Source: Bufo bufo (taxonomy: Eukaryota > Chordata > Amphibia > Anura > Bufonidae). Taken from it: a stretch of 64,000 bases of DNA. Shown here piece after piece: positions 46,170 to 56,550 of the stretch. Numbering within the stretch: position 1 is the stretch's first letter; each line of letters opens with the position of its first letter. The notes below the pieces were generated by a model. That model was not told the DNA's origin and ran no database searches. It saw only the letters and a list, made by a program, of their open reading frames with translations. The position numbers and the translations under genes were made by a program. The stretch is from contig NC_053392.1 of assembly GCF_905171765.1 (NCBI RefSeq), forward strand, positions 413,922,787-413,986,786, written 5' to 3'.

Positions 46170-46660
46170 ACAGGGTCATTAGGAACCCAGCTCTAAGTTG
46201 AAATCGCAATGCGATTAATATAACCTGTATTAATCGCATTGCGATTACAACTTAGATCTGAGTTCCTAATGGTTGTATTGCTAGAATTGACGAATATAGC
46301 ACTATATTCTCAATCTTCGTTATATTCTAGCAATACAACAACCATTAGGAACCCAGCTCTAAGTTGAATTCGCAATGCGATTAATATAACCTGTATTAAT
46401 CGCATTGCGATTACAACTTAGTCAAATTTGTGACACTGCAGCTTCCGAATTAATCTAAAATGGATGCTGTTAAGGAGGTGGGAGGGTCTGCTGCTGATTG
46501 GCTGGAATGTGTCTGCTGACTGTGAGGTACAGGGTCAAAGTTTACACAATGATGACGAATAGGGGGCGGCCCGAACATCGCATATGTTCGCCCGCCGCGG
46601 CGAACGCGAACAAGCTATGTTCGCCGGGAACTATTCGCCGGCGAATAGTTCGGGACAGTT
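46170..46660. repeat. hAT right subterminal palindromes and end
   Basis: Two copies of the AATCGCATTGCGATTACAAC dyad plus the GAATATAGCACTATATTC palindrome, then the CG-rich end (CGCGAACAAGC ... CGGCGAATAGTTCGGG). Confidence 0.85.
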
Positions 46661-46671
46661 CTACCTGTAAT

Positions 46672-49429
46672 ATTTTCATATCTCTGATTTAGTCCACCTC
46701 ACTTGCATACCCACTTTCCAACAACCACTACATAATCTTTTCTGTGAGACACCTGTTTGGTAAAAAGTACACTTTCCACCACTTAAAATGTCTGAATGGG
46801 GGTGCTCTTTCCAAAATGGGGTCACTTTTTTAATGCGACATGGCAGCTAAAATCCATGTCTGCCAATTCAGGCCTGCAAATTGTACTTTGCCTGTAGCGG
46901 CCTGCTGTGCGCCAATACATCTGGCTACGAGCACATATGGGGTGTTTACAAAATGGGGAGAAAATGGGAAACATATATACTGGGGTGCATTTTCTCCTTT
47001 AACCCCTTGTGAAAGTTAAAAATTGGGGTCTGCTAGTACTTTCATTTTTACAAATGTGTGCTTTGAAATCCTCTCTCTAGTATTTATGCCTTCTGTGAGA
47101 CACCTGTTTGGTAAAAAAGTACCCTTTCAACCACTTAAAATGTCCGTACGGGGGTGCTTTTTCCAAAATGGGGTCACTTCAGTCCATTTTTCATTTCTGG
47201 GGACCTCTGGAAATTTTTGAAATGCGACATGGCAGCTAAAATCCATGTTTGCCAATTCAGGCCTGCAAAAAACATATTTTGCACTTTGCCTGTAGCGGCC
47301 TGCTGTGCGCCAATACAGCAAGCACATATGGGGTGTTTGCAAAATGGGGAGAAAAAGGGGAACATATACTGGGGTGCATTTTCTCCTTTAACCCCTTGTG
47401 AAAGTGAAAAATTGGGGTCTGCTAGTAATTTTTACAAATGTGTGCTATGAAATGCTTGTCTCAAGTATTTCTGCCTTCTGTGAGATACCTGTTTGGTAAA
47501 AAGTACCCTTTCCACCACTTAAAATGTTCGTTACGGGGGTGCTCTTTCCGAAAGGTCACTTTTTGAGATTTTTCATTTCTGGGGACCTCTGGAAATTTTT
47601 TATATGTGACATGGCAGCTAAAATCCATGTCTGCTAATTCAGGTCAGCAAAATCCATATTTAGCTGTTTGACTCTAGAACCCTGCCATGCGTCCATACAT
47701 CATTTTATGAGTACATATTGAGTGTTGGCGTATTCGGGGGGAAATGGGGAACAAAATGTGGGGTCATTTTTTTTTTTACAGCCAAGCGTTTCCTAATTCT
47801 GTGAAATGCCCGATGGGTCTAAGTGCTCACTACACACCTTGGAATAGTCCTTGAGGGGTGTAGTTTCCAGAATGGGGTAACTTTTTGGGGATTTCCACTC
47901 TAGGGGTACCTCAGGGTGTGTGTTCAATTGCAAGATGGCGCCTGTGAATTATTCCGGTGAAATCTGCCTTCCAGAAGCCATTTGGTTCTCCTTTCCTTCT
48001 GACCCCTGTGGTACGCCCATATAGCAGTATACAAGCACATATGGGGTATTTCTGTAATCAGGAGAAAATGGGCAATAAATGAGGGGGTACATTTTCTCCA
48101 GTTTCCTCTTTTGAAAGGGAAACATTTGGGGCTAAAGTACATTTTTCTTGAAAAAAATTTAATTTTTCATTTTCACAGCCAATTCCATGTTTTACCTTTT
48201 GAGGACAAAGTTCTCACTACACATCTTGAAATATTCCTTGAAGGGTGTAGTTTCCAGAATGGGGTCACTTTTTGGGGATTTCTACTCTAGGGGTACCTCA
48301 GGGTGTCTTTATATGCGACATTCCCAAAAGCCAATCCTGCAATATCTGTCCTCCAAAAGCCTGACAGCGCTTCTTCTCTTTTGGACCCTGCCATGCACCC
48401 ATACATCATTTTATGAGCACATATTGGGTGTTGGAGTATTCGGGGGGAAATGGGGAACAAAATGTGGGGTGCATTTTGTCCTGTTACCCCTTGTGCTCAC
48501 TACACAACTTGAAATATTCCTTGAGGGGTGTAGTTTCCAGAATGGGGTGACTTTTTGGGGGTTTCCACTGTAGGGCCACCTCAGAGTGTCTTCACGTGTG
48601 ACATAGCTCCCAATTACCATTCCAGCTAAATCCGCTCTCCAAAAGCCATATGATGCTCCTTCCACTATGAAGCCTGCTGTGTGCCCATACATCAGTTTTT
48701 GAGCACACATAGGGTGTTTCTGTAAATCCCAGATTCAGGGTAATAAATTTTGAGTTTTGTTTGGCTGTTAACCCTTGCTTTGCTACTGGAACAAATGGAT
48801 TAAAATGAAAAATCTGGCAAAAAAGTGAAATTCTGAAATTTCATCTCCATTTATCATTCACTCTTGTGGAACACCTAAAGGGTTAACAAAGTTTGTAAAA
48901 TCAGTTTTTAAATACCTTGAGGGGTTTACTTTCTAAAATGGGGTGATTTATGGATGGTTTCTAATATGTAAGCATCAGAAAGTGACTTCATAACTGAACT
49001 GATCCTGAAAAATTTGGGTTTTGGAAATATTGTTAAAAATTTTAAGATTTGCTTCTAAACTTCTAAGCCTTCTAACGTCCCAAAAATATAAAATGTCATT
49101 TTCAAAATTATCCAAACATGAAGTAGACATATGGGGAATGTAAAGTAATTACTATTTTTGGAGGTATTACGATCTATTATAAAAGTAGAGAAATTTTAAT
49201 TTGGAAATTTGCTAATTTTTCCAAATTTTTGGTAAATTTTGTATTTTTTTATAAATAAATTTTTATTTTTTTTACTCCATTTCACCAGTGTCATGAAGTA
49301 CGATATGTGATGAGAAAACAATCTCAGAATGGCCTGTATAAGTAAAAGCGTTTTAAATTACCACATAAAGTCAGATTTTCAAAAAATGGCCTGGGCAGGA
49401 AGGTGAAAACAGGCCCGGGGTTGAAGGGG
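46672..49429 (+). repeat. piggyBac long 3' region with diverged repeat units
   Basis: 2.8 kb without a gene. First come two to three units of about 350-375 bp (TGTTTGGTAAAAAGTAC at about 46754, 47107 and 47490). Then come units built on CTTGAGGGGTGTAGTTTC followed by AATGGGGT (about 47850, 48238, 48521, 48918). The end is a block ending in CAGGCCCGGGGTTGAAGGGG at the TTAA. This type of sequence is very common in frog genomes; I treat it as the 3' part of the piggyBac element. Confidence 0.65.
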
Positions 49430-49433
49430 TTAA

Positions 49434-50871
49434 TGGAATGAAATTGAGCTGTAAGAAATCCTCAATCTCAGGGGATATCATCATACCCAAATACTGAAAA
49501 GAATCAGAAACATTCAACTTAGCCAAGTAACCCTCATTGGAGGGTAAAAATTCCAATGGCATAAGAGTAGTTTTTGACCAATTTATATCTAAACCTACAA
49601 CCTCACCGAAGGAATTAACCATTCGGATGAGTCTTGGAAGAGTTGTGTCTGTATGATCTGTAAAAAATAAGACACCATCCGCATATAAGGAAATGCGATC
49701 TTCCATCCCTAATGTTCCAAACCCCTTAATTTTAACATTCTATCTAAAGGCCAAAGCCAGAGGCTCAATATAAATATCAAATAGCAATGGAGATAGTGGG
49801 CAACCTTGACGAGTGCCCCTTTTCAAGTCGAAGCTAGATGTCAAGATCCCATTAACATTCAGCCTCGCTGAAGAAGATTTGTATAATAGTTTAATCATAT
49901 CGATAAATCTATCTCCAAAGCCCATCCTACCCAGAACCTTCCAGAGGAATCTTTACTCCAGCCTGTCAAAGGCCTTAGAGGCATCTCAGGACAGGATGGC
50001 GCGAGAGGTCCCCCCGGGAGACTGAATATTCGTGAACAACCGATGGAAATTTTAATGAGTACCCTTATTTGGAATAAAACCATTCTGGTCTGGATGAATA
50101 ATAAAAGGGATGACCTTAGAGAGCCAGAATCCTTGAGAGAAGCTTCACATCTTTATTTAAATAATGATATAGATCTATATGATCCCAAATCTAAGGAATC
50201 CTTACCTTTTTTTCAAAATTAATATTATTACAGCTTCTGTCATGGATTCTGTTAGACTCCCATCCTCAAGCAATTCAGCAAACACCCTCAAAAGCCTAGG
50301 AAGAATAGTTTCCCTATATTTACGATAAAATTCATATGGGAATCCATCTAATCCAGGAGAGGAATTACCAGAACAGGCTTTTATTGTCGCTTCCAATTCC
50401 TGGATAGAGAAATCCACCTCATTAGCTTCCCTTTGAGCGTCAGTAATAACTTGGAAGGAGATGGCATCCAAATAGAAATCCATCATTCCATCCGTAATAT
50501 TAATATCTGCTTCATTTAAATCGATAAAATGGTCCAAAAAGGTTCTCTCTATAAGATCTTGTCCATTTATTTTACCATTGGTTAGGCGAATATTATCTAT
50601 ATGTTTTTTTTGCTCTTGATTGGAAATCACTCGGGATAACAGTTTTCCTGGACTCTGTGAAATATTTTTGACCCTTTGGCCTCTGTTGAGCCTTCTCCAA
50701 TAAATAGAGTAGGCTTGACTAGCCTTCTGCACAACCTTCCTATTTCCTTCATTCTTATTCCTGTAGAAAGATTGTGTAGCTAATTCTGCTAGTTCTTTTA
50801 ACTTTTCCTCACTAGTGCCATACCCCTTCCTTAAATTAGCAATATTATTAACAAAAATTCCCCTCATAAAG
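49434..50871 (-). pseudogene. Host LINE ORF2, reverse transcriptase
   Basis: Minus-strand RT of the LINE. From high to low: FMRGIFVNNIANLRKGYG at the start; FSIQELEATIKACSGNSSPG; LDGFPYEFYRKY; a degraded motif A region (AILS, then DASKAFDRLE); GTRQGCPLSPLLFDIYIEPL (about 49810); the catalytic motif as YADGVLFF instead of YADD (about 49675); and SFQYLGMMIS, ending at FIPL beside the piggyBac TTAA. A stop in motif A and a changed catalytic Asp show that it is dead. Confidence 0.92.
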
Positions 50872-50876
50872 GCATC

Positions 50877-51503
50877 TGTTAGGATCTGGACTTGAACCCG
50901 GGACCTCTGCTGCATCTGGCAGTGCCTCTACTTGCTGAGCCACCTGAAATGCTGGACAGTTCCTTAGACAATTCCTTAAATGATCTTGTCTTGAATCTTG
51001 TTTGCCTTGAACCTTGAACTCTTTGCTCCTCCCATGAACTTCCTGATTTAAGCCATGTCTCTGCACTTCCTGGTTGCCAGAATATTGTGCCTTTACCAGC
51101 CAATATCTTGCTCCTGTCTATCCTGCTGCCGACCGTATCTCTGCTATCATCCGTTACTGACATTTGGCTTGTTCCTCGACTACGCTCCTGCTTAATCCCA
51201 ACCTGCACTATTCGTTACCGACTTTGGCTAGTTTCTCAACCACGCTTCTGCTTGATCCCTGCCTGCTATATCTGCTACTGGACCTCGGCTTGCTCACCTC
51301 CTGCTTGGGCTATCCTGAGGACTGCGACCTGGTACTAACACGCAGCAAAGTCCATCTCCACCATCAGGAGCTCTGGTGAATACCGGTTAGTACTTAGACT
51401 CCGCACCTCAGGTGAACCCGTGTCATCAGCAAGGGTGACCAGTGTGAATATCTGCTCCGCTGCTATAGCTACTGACCTCCGAGCCTGACTCCAGACCGTG
51501 ACA
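50877..51503 (+). repeat. Gypsy B 5' LTR
   Basis: 627 bp starting TGTTAGGATC and ending CAGACCGTGACA. A TATA-like GATTTAAG at 51045-51052 lies about 29 bp before 51076, where the sequence complementary to the primer site starts; 51076 is the inferred RNA start and the U3/R border. Confidence 0.95.
51045..51086 (+). promoter_or_regulatory. Inferred LTR promoter and RNA 5' end
   Basis: TATA-like GATTTAAG (51045-51052), then GCCAGAATATT at 51076-51086. If transcription starts at 51076, the RNA 5' end can pair over 11 bases with the sequence just after the LTR. The same block is at 56118-56128 in the 3' LTR. Confidence 0.6.
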
Positions 51504-51504
51504 G

Positions 51505-51515
51505 AATATTCTGGC
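51505..51515 (+). other. Candidate self-priming primer-binding site
   Basis: AATATTCTGGC, one base after the 5' LTR, is the exact reverse complement of GCCAGAATATT at 51076-51086. Flanking bases do not pair, so the match is exactly 11. Tf1 and sushi-type elements are known to prime minus-strand DNA from the folded 5' end of their own RNA with a site of this size and position. Confidence 0.75.
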
Positions 51516-51522
51516 CCAAAAC

Positions 51523-54500
51523 ATGGAGGCCGCTGTAGCAGCTGCTGTGGCTCCTTTCAGGGTGCAAATCTCTGAGTTGCAGGCATTTGGTGTTAACTAC
51601 CAGGAAAAGTTTGCTGATTTACAAATTGAAGTGAAAGGGCTACAAGAGGACATCCTTGATCTGCATCGACAATTGCGGGACTTTCGTTCCCGCGATACTG
51701 CTGCTGTAGATACTAACGCACGAATGCCCCTACCACTCAAGTTTAATGGAGACCGTCACCATTACAGAGGTTTCCTTAATCAGTGTCGTATATACTTTCA
51801 GATGCAAGCAGCTGCATTTACTTCTGACAGGAAAAGGGTGCTGTTTATTATCAATCTCCTGACTGAGGAAGCCTTAACCTGGGCCTCCCCTTATGTGGAG
51901 AAAGATGATGTTATCCTGGATAATTTCAATAATTTTGTGGCTGCTATGAATCAAGTTTTCGATGATCCTAACCGCTGCGCTACTGCTGAGGCAAAATTAC
52001 ACAAATTACGGCAGGGTAGGCGCTCAGTTGCAGAGTACACCATGGAATTCCGACGTTGGATCTCAGATACCAATTGGAATCCAGCAGCACAAAAGAGTCA
52101 GTTCCGTCAAGGACTCTCTGAACAAGTAAAAGATGAGCTAGCCAGAGTAGAAAGTCCTGAAGACCTCGAGGCTTTTATTAAATTATGTATTCGAATTGAT
52201 CAGAGGCTTACTGAAAGGAAAAAAGAGAGACTGGGAATCCTAGGCAGTAATGGTGACATGCGTTTTTCTACTAGTCAGTTTACTCCTAAGGGTCCAAGAG
52301 TTCTTCCGGATTCTGACAGTCCTGAACCTATGCAGGTGGATGCTATTAAAAGATCTATTACTACTCAGGAGAAAGAAAGACGACGTTCAGAAAACTTATG
52401 TCTTTATTGTGGAAACTCTGGACACTACGCAATTAATTGTCCCAATAAATTCAGAAGAACAATTGCGGCAACTGATGTTGTATCTGAACAAATAAACTCA
52501 ATTTCTCAGTCTGTCTCTCCTTTGATCCAGGGAGCAAATAAAATTAATTCTTCATCAACTCATTTTATCACCCCTATAAAGCTTATCGTTGAAGATGGTG
52601 AAATACCTTGTTCTGCTATGCTGGACTCAGGGGCTGGGGGAAACTTCATGGACATTGAATTTGCCCAAAATCATAACATTCAAATAAGAAATAAACTCAA
52701 CCCTATTGATGTGGAAACTGTGGATGGCTCACCCTTATCTTCAGGACCTGTTACCCATGAGACTGTTTCACTTAAACTCCGAATTGAGACTGACCATCAG
52801 GAGACTATCAGCTTTCAGCTGATCACATCACCCAAGTTCCCTATCATCCTGGGCATTCCTTGGTTCTCTATCCATAATCCCTCCATCAACTGGGAAACAC
52901 GTTCCTTAAGTTTTACATCTGACCATTGCAAAACACATTGCACGGAAACTTATCAAATAAGCCCTCCACCAACCCTGGATTCACAAGCAGTTATGGTAAC
53001 TACCCAGTCATACGACAAGCTACCTCCACAATATCTTGAGTTTCGGGACGTTTGTGATAAAAAGAACGCCGATCAGCTGCCTCCTCATCGCTCTTATGAT
53101 TGCCCCATTGAAATGCTTCCAGGGGCAGAAATACCCTTTGGTCGCCTTTTTTCTTTATCCGAACCTGAACTGAAGGTGCTCTGGGAGTGGCTTAATGAGA
53201 ATCTGGAGAAGGGTTTTATCAGACACTCAACCTCTCCTGCTGGGGCAGCCTTGTTCTTCGTGGAGAAAAAGGACTCAACCCTGCGTCCGTGTATCGACTA
53301 CAGAGATTTAAACAGGATCACAATTAAAAATCGCTATCCACTCCCACTGATTCCAGAAATGCTCGAGAGACTCCGCTCCGCCAAGCTCTTTACCAAATTA
53401 GATTTACGGGGGGCATACAACCTTGTCCGCATCCGTCCTGGAGATGAATGGAAAACTGCTTTCAGAAGCAGATATGGACATTTTGAGTCTTTGGTCATGC
53501 CCTTTGGACTGTGCAATGCTCCCGCAACCTTTCAGCATTTTAGTAATGATGTTTTCCGAGATTTGCTGGATCAGTTTGTAATAGCCTATTTGGATGATAT
53601 TCTAATTTTTTCTGATAATTTGGAAGAACACCACAAGCATGTCTGTATTGTCTTCGAGAGACTAAGGCAGAATCAACTTTACATCAAACTAGAAAAATGC
53701 GAGTTTGAACAAAGTCAGATCCAGTTCTTGGGTTACATAATTTCTTCTGAAGGGGTAAGCATGGATCCCGATAAGATCAAAGCAGTGGTGGATTGGCCTG
53801 TCCCTAGGAATGTTAAGGAGATACAACGATTTGTTGGATTTGCCAACTTTTACAGGAGATTTATAAGGAATTTCTCCAAGGTAATAGCTCCAATTACACA
53901 GATGACAAAGAAAGGAATACCCTTTTTGTGGTCACCTGAGTCACAGGCTGCCTTTAGTAAACTAAAGACTCTCTTCACTACTGCACCAGTACTGGTACAT
54001 CCAGATCCTGAACTACCTTTCATCGTAGAAGTTGATGCTTCAGATGCTGCTGTGGGAGCTATCCTTTCTCAGCGAATTGGAGAAAAAATGCAGCTTCATC
54101 CTTGTGCTTATTTCTCTCGACTGATGTCTCCAGCCGAGAAGAATTATGACATTGGAAACAAGGAGCTGCTGGCAATTAAGCAAGCATTTTCTGAGTTGAG
54201 GCATCTGCTGGAAGGGGCTAAGCACCCTGTAACCGTTCTCACGGATCACAAAAATTTAGAATTTATTCGTTCTGCCAAGAGGTTGTCATCTAGACAAGCA
54301 CGTTGGACCCTATTCTTCTCGAGGTTCAATTTTGTTATCTCGTACCGCCCTGGGTCAAGGAATGGTAAGGCTGATGCCCTGTCACGGATGTTGTCTGGGC
54401 CTCTCCAGGAAAGAAACTCTGAATGTACGATCCTGCCTCAAAAGAACTTTCTAGGGGCCATGAGTTCTAAGACCTTTCTTAATCTTCTCAAGGAGGGGTA

Positions 54501-55980
54501 TGAGAATGACCCACTTCTTAATCATCCTCCTAAAGACTTTAACCTCAAGTACAGCAATGGTTTTTGGACTCAAGCGCATTGCCTCTATGTACCTGAATCA
54601 GTTCGAGTAGAAGCCCTCAGGTTGGTTCACGACTCTAAACTTGCTGGTCATTTTGGGGTTTCTAAAACAGAGGAACTCTTATCACGTTCCTTTTGGTGGC
54701 CTGGGTACAAGAAAGATGTCAAGAGTTATGTGGCTTTGTGTCGAACCTGTGCTCGCAATAAGACACCCCGATCTTCTCCTCTGGGGTTACTTCAACCACT
54801 GCCTGTTCCATCAAGACCATGGGGGTCAATTTCTATGGACTTTGTGGTCGACCTTCCCCTTTCTAAAGGGATGACCACCATCCTGGTAGTTGTGGACCGT
54901 CTCACTAAAATGGCTCATTTTATTCCAGTTAAGGGGGTACCCTCTGCCGAACATACTGCAGAAGTAATGGTCCGGGAAGTTTTTAAACTACATGGAATTC
55001 CTGATGATGTGGTGTCTGACAGAGGAGTACAGTTTACCTCAAAATTTTGGAGAAGTTTTTGCTCAGCGTTGGGTGTAACAATTAATCTGTCCTCAGCTTT
55101 TCATCCACAGTCTAATGGTCAGACCGAGAGGACCAATCAAACTTTGGAGCAATACCTTCGATGTTTTGTGAGTTATCTTCAGGATGATTGGGTGGACTAC
55201 CTTCCTACGGCAGAGTTTGCTTATAATAACTCTAAACATAGCTCCACTTCCCAAAGTCCCTTTTTTCTAAACACTGGGTATCATCCAGTTTTTATTCCAG
55301 ATTTACCTATTTCGACTCCAATTCCTGCTGTTACCAACAGATTAACTTCATTACAGGAGATCCAGGAGAAATTGACGGATACATTGAAGGAGGCTCAGGA
55401 ATATTACAAGAAGGCTGCTGACAGACATCGGAGATCAATCCCCACCTTTCACGTAGGTGACAAAGTTTGGTTATCTACCAAAAATTTGAAGGTTCAGGTT
55501 CCATGTGCTAAGTTGGGCCAAAAGTTTGTGGGACCTTTTGAGATTTCTGCTCAAATCAACCCGGTCACTTTTCGCCTAAAACTTCCTGACAATATGAGGA
55601 TTCACCCTGTTTTTCATGTATCGCTACTCAAAACGTTTCATGAAAATACTTTTTCTGGAAGAATTCATCCTCCTCCTCCACCTGTTGAAGTACAGGGTGA
55701 AGAAGAATTTGTGGTGGAAAAAATTCTTGACTCCAGGATCTTTCGGAACAAATTACAATATCTGGTTCAATGGGAAGGATATGGAAGGCCAGAAGAAAAC
55801 TCTTGGGAGCCTGATGAGAATGTTCATGCCCCTAGATTAACAAAGGAATTCCACCAGAGGTTTCCTCACAAACCTGGCCCTAAGACATCCAGGGGATGTC
55901 CTGGTAGGAGGGGAGTACTGTTAGGATCTGGACTTGAACCCGGGACCTCTGCTGCATCTGGCGGTGCCTCTACTTGCTGA
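51523..55980 (+). CDS. Gypsy B gag-pol polyprotein (intact)
   Basis: 1485-residue polyprotein of a chromodomain-bearing Ty3/gypsy element. The start at 51523 is the first ATG after the primer site. An N-terminal coiled coil precedes the gag capsid region. CCHC zinc knuckle: Cys293, Cys296, His301, Cys306. Protease: DSGA with Asp368. RT: LDLRGAYN and YLDD at 689-692. RNase H: Asp in EVDASDAAVG near 840. Integrase: His1036, His1043, Cys1073, Cys1076; catalytic Asp1106, Asp1166, Glu1202 (35 residues between the last two). Chromodomain at about 1395-1445, expected to guide integration by binding modified histones. The frame runs 62 bp into the 3' LTR before its TGA. No stop or frameshift is seen. 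Confidence 0.97.
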   Translation: MEAAVAAAVAPFRVQISELQAFGVNYQEKFADLQIEVKGLQEDILDLHRQLRDFRSRDTAAVDTNARMPLPLKFNGDRHHYRGFLNQCRIYFQMQAAAFTSDRKRVLFIINLLTEEALTWASPYVEKDDVILDNFNNFVAAMNQVFDDPNRCATAEAKLHKLRQGRRSVAEYTMEFRRWISDTNWNPAAQKSQFRQGLSEQVKDELARVESPEDLEAFIKLCIRIDQRLTERKKERLGILGSNGDMRFSTSQFTPKGPRVLPDSDSPEPMQVDAIKRSITTQEKERRRSENLCLYCGNSGHYAINCPNKFRRTIAATDVVSEQINSISQSVSPLIQGANKINSSSTHFITPIKLIVEDGEIPCSAMLDSGAGGNFMDIEFAQNHNIQIRNKLNPIDVETVDGSPLSSGPVTHETVSLKLRIETDHQETISFQLITSPKFPIILGIPWFSIHNPSINWETRSLSFTSDHCKTHCTETYQISPPPTLDSQAVMVTTQSYDKLPPQYLEFRDVCDKKNADQLPPHRSYDCPIEMLPGAEIPFGRLFSLSEPELKVLWEWLNENLEKGFIRHSTSPAGAALFFVEKKDSTLRPCIDYRDLNRITIKNRYPLPLIPEMLERLRSAKLFTKLDLRGAYNLVRIRPGDEWKTAFRSRYGHFESLVMPFGLCNAPATFQHFSNDVFRDLLDQFVIAYLDDILIFSDNLEEHHKHVCIVFERLRQNQLYIKLEKCEFEQSQIQFLGYIISSEGVSMDPDKIKAVVDWPVPRNVKEIQRFVGFANFYRRFIRNFSKVIAPITQMTKKGIPFLWSPESQAAFSKLKTLFTTAPVLVHPDPELPFIVEVDASDAAVGAILSQRIGEKMQLHPCAYFSRLMSPAEKNYDIGNKELLAIKQAFSELRHLLEGAKHPVTVLTDHKNLEFIRSAKRLSSRQARWTLFFSRFNFVISYRPGSRNGKADALSRMLSGPLQERNSECTILPQKNFLGAMSSKTFLNLLKEGYENDPLLNHPPKDFNLKYSNGFWTQAHCLYVPESVRVEALRLVHDSKLAGHFGVSKTEELLSRSFWWPGYKKDVKSYVALCRTCARNKTPRSSPLGLLQPLPVPSRPWGSISMDFVVDLPLSKGMTTILVVVDRLTKMAHFIPVKGVPSAEHTAEVMVREVFKLHGIPDDVVSDRGVQFTSKFWRSFCSALGVTINLSSAFHPQSNGQTERTNQTLEQYLRCFVSYLQDDWVDYLPTAEFAYNNSKHSSTSQSPFFLNTGYHPVFIPDLPISTPIPAVTNRLTSLQEIQEKLTDTLKEAQEYYKKAADRHRRSIPTFHVGDKVWLSTKNLKVQVPCAKLGQKFVGPFEISAQINPVTFRLKLPDNMRIHPVFHVSLLKTFHENTFSGRIHPPPPPVEVQGEEEFVVEKILDSRIFRNKLQYLVQWEGYGRPEENSWEPDENVHAPRLTKEFHQRFPHKPGPKTSRGCPGRRGVLLGSGLEPGTSAASGGASTC

Positions 55981-56545
55981 GCCTCCTGAAACGCTGGATA
56001 GTTCCTTAGACAATTCCTTGAATGATCTTGTCTTGAATCTTGTTTGCCTTGAACCTTGAACTCTTTGCTCCTCCCATGAACTTCCTGATTTAAGCCATGT
56101 CTCTGCACTTCCTGGTTGCCAGAATATTGTGCCTTTACCAGCCAATATCTTGCTCCTGTCTATCCTGCTGCCGACCGTATCTCTGCTATCATCCGTTACT
56201 GACATTTGGCTTGTTCCTCGACTACGCTCCTGCTTAATCCAAACCTGCACTATTCGTTACCGACTTTGGCTAGTTTCTCAACCACGCTTCTGCTTGATCC
56301 CTGCCTGCTATATCTGCTACTGGACCTCGGCTTGCTCACCTCCTACTTGGGCTATCCTGAGGACTGCGACCTGGTACTAACACGCAGCAAAGTCCATCTC
56401 CACCATCAGGAGCTCTGGTGAATACCGGTTAGTACTTAGACTCCGCACCTCAGGTGAACCCGTGTCATCAGCCAGGGTGACCAGTGTGAATATCTTCTCC
56501 GCTGCTATAGCTACTGACCCCCGAGCCTGACTCCAGACCGTGACA
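55919..56545 (+). repeat. Gypsy B 3' LTR
   Basis: 627 bp; partner of 50877-51503. About ten single-base differences were counted by eye, for example GGCGGTGCC for GGCAGTGCC. Its first 62 bp code for the last residues and stop of gag-pol. Confidence 0.95.
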
Positions 56546-56550
56546 GCATC

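Larger units (their letters stand above)
38989..46663 (-). mobile_element. hAT transposon with nested LTR elements
   Basis: It is bounded by an 8-bp duplication CCTGTAAT (38981-38988 and 46664-46671), the length diagnostic of hAT. The ends form imperfect inverted repeats (TAGAGATGTCGCGAAC and, inverted, TAGAACTGTCCCGAAC). The subterminal regions carry GC-rich CGAACG motifs and paired palindromes. The minus-strand transposase starts at 44902 and is cut off near 43272 by gypsy C. Of the 7675 bp, a solo LTR and gypsy C account for about 2.9 kb. Confidence 0.92.
36676..49433 (+). mobile_element. piggyBac element (invaded by a hAT)
   Basis: Plus-strand transposase gene of piggyBac type (37256-38961) with a long non-coding 3' region. 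The right end is secure: read inward it starts CCCCTTCAACCCCGGGCC after TTAA (49430-49433), and LINE ORF2 resumes immediately. The left end is less certain. LINE similarity stops near TTAA at 36676-36679, but the sequence just inside (CAACGCTCCAGCC) does not match the right end. The element was invaded by a hAT at 38989-46663. Confidence 0.7.
50877..56545 (+). mobile_element. Gypsy B: complete chromovirus (Tf1/sushi-type)
   Basis: Full-length LTR retrotransposon of 5669 bp. Both LTRs are 627 bp (50877-51503, 55919-56545), TG...CA, and differ by about 10 substitutions without indels. TSD is GCATC at 50872-50876 and 56546-56550. A single 1485-codon gag-pol frame with a C-terminal chromodomain lies between, with a polypurine tract (GGTAGGAGGGGAGTAC) before the 3' LTR. 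Instead of a tRNA-type primer site, an 11-base sequence complementary to the LTR follows the 5' LTR. It is the only element here that looks potentially competent. Confidence 0.96.

Noticed and set aside
48187..48710. Open frames of 99-128 codons in the piggyBac 3' region
   Set aside because: They coincide with repeated non-coding units and resemble no protein family.
50877..56545. An endogenous retrovirus with an envelope gene
   Set aside because: The pol ends in a chromodomain directly before the polypurine tract and LTR; there is no envelope frame. It is a chromoviral retrotransposon.
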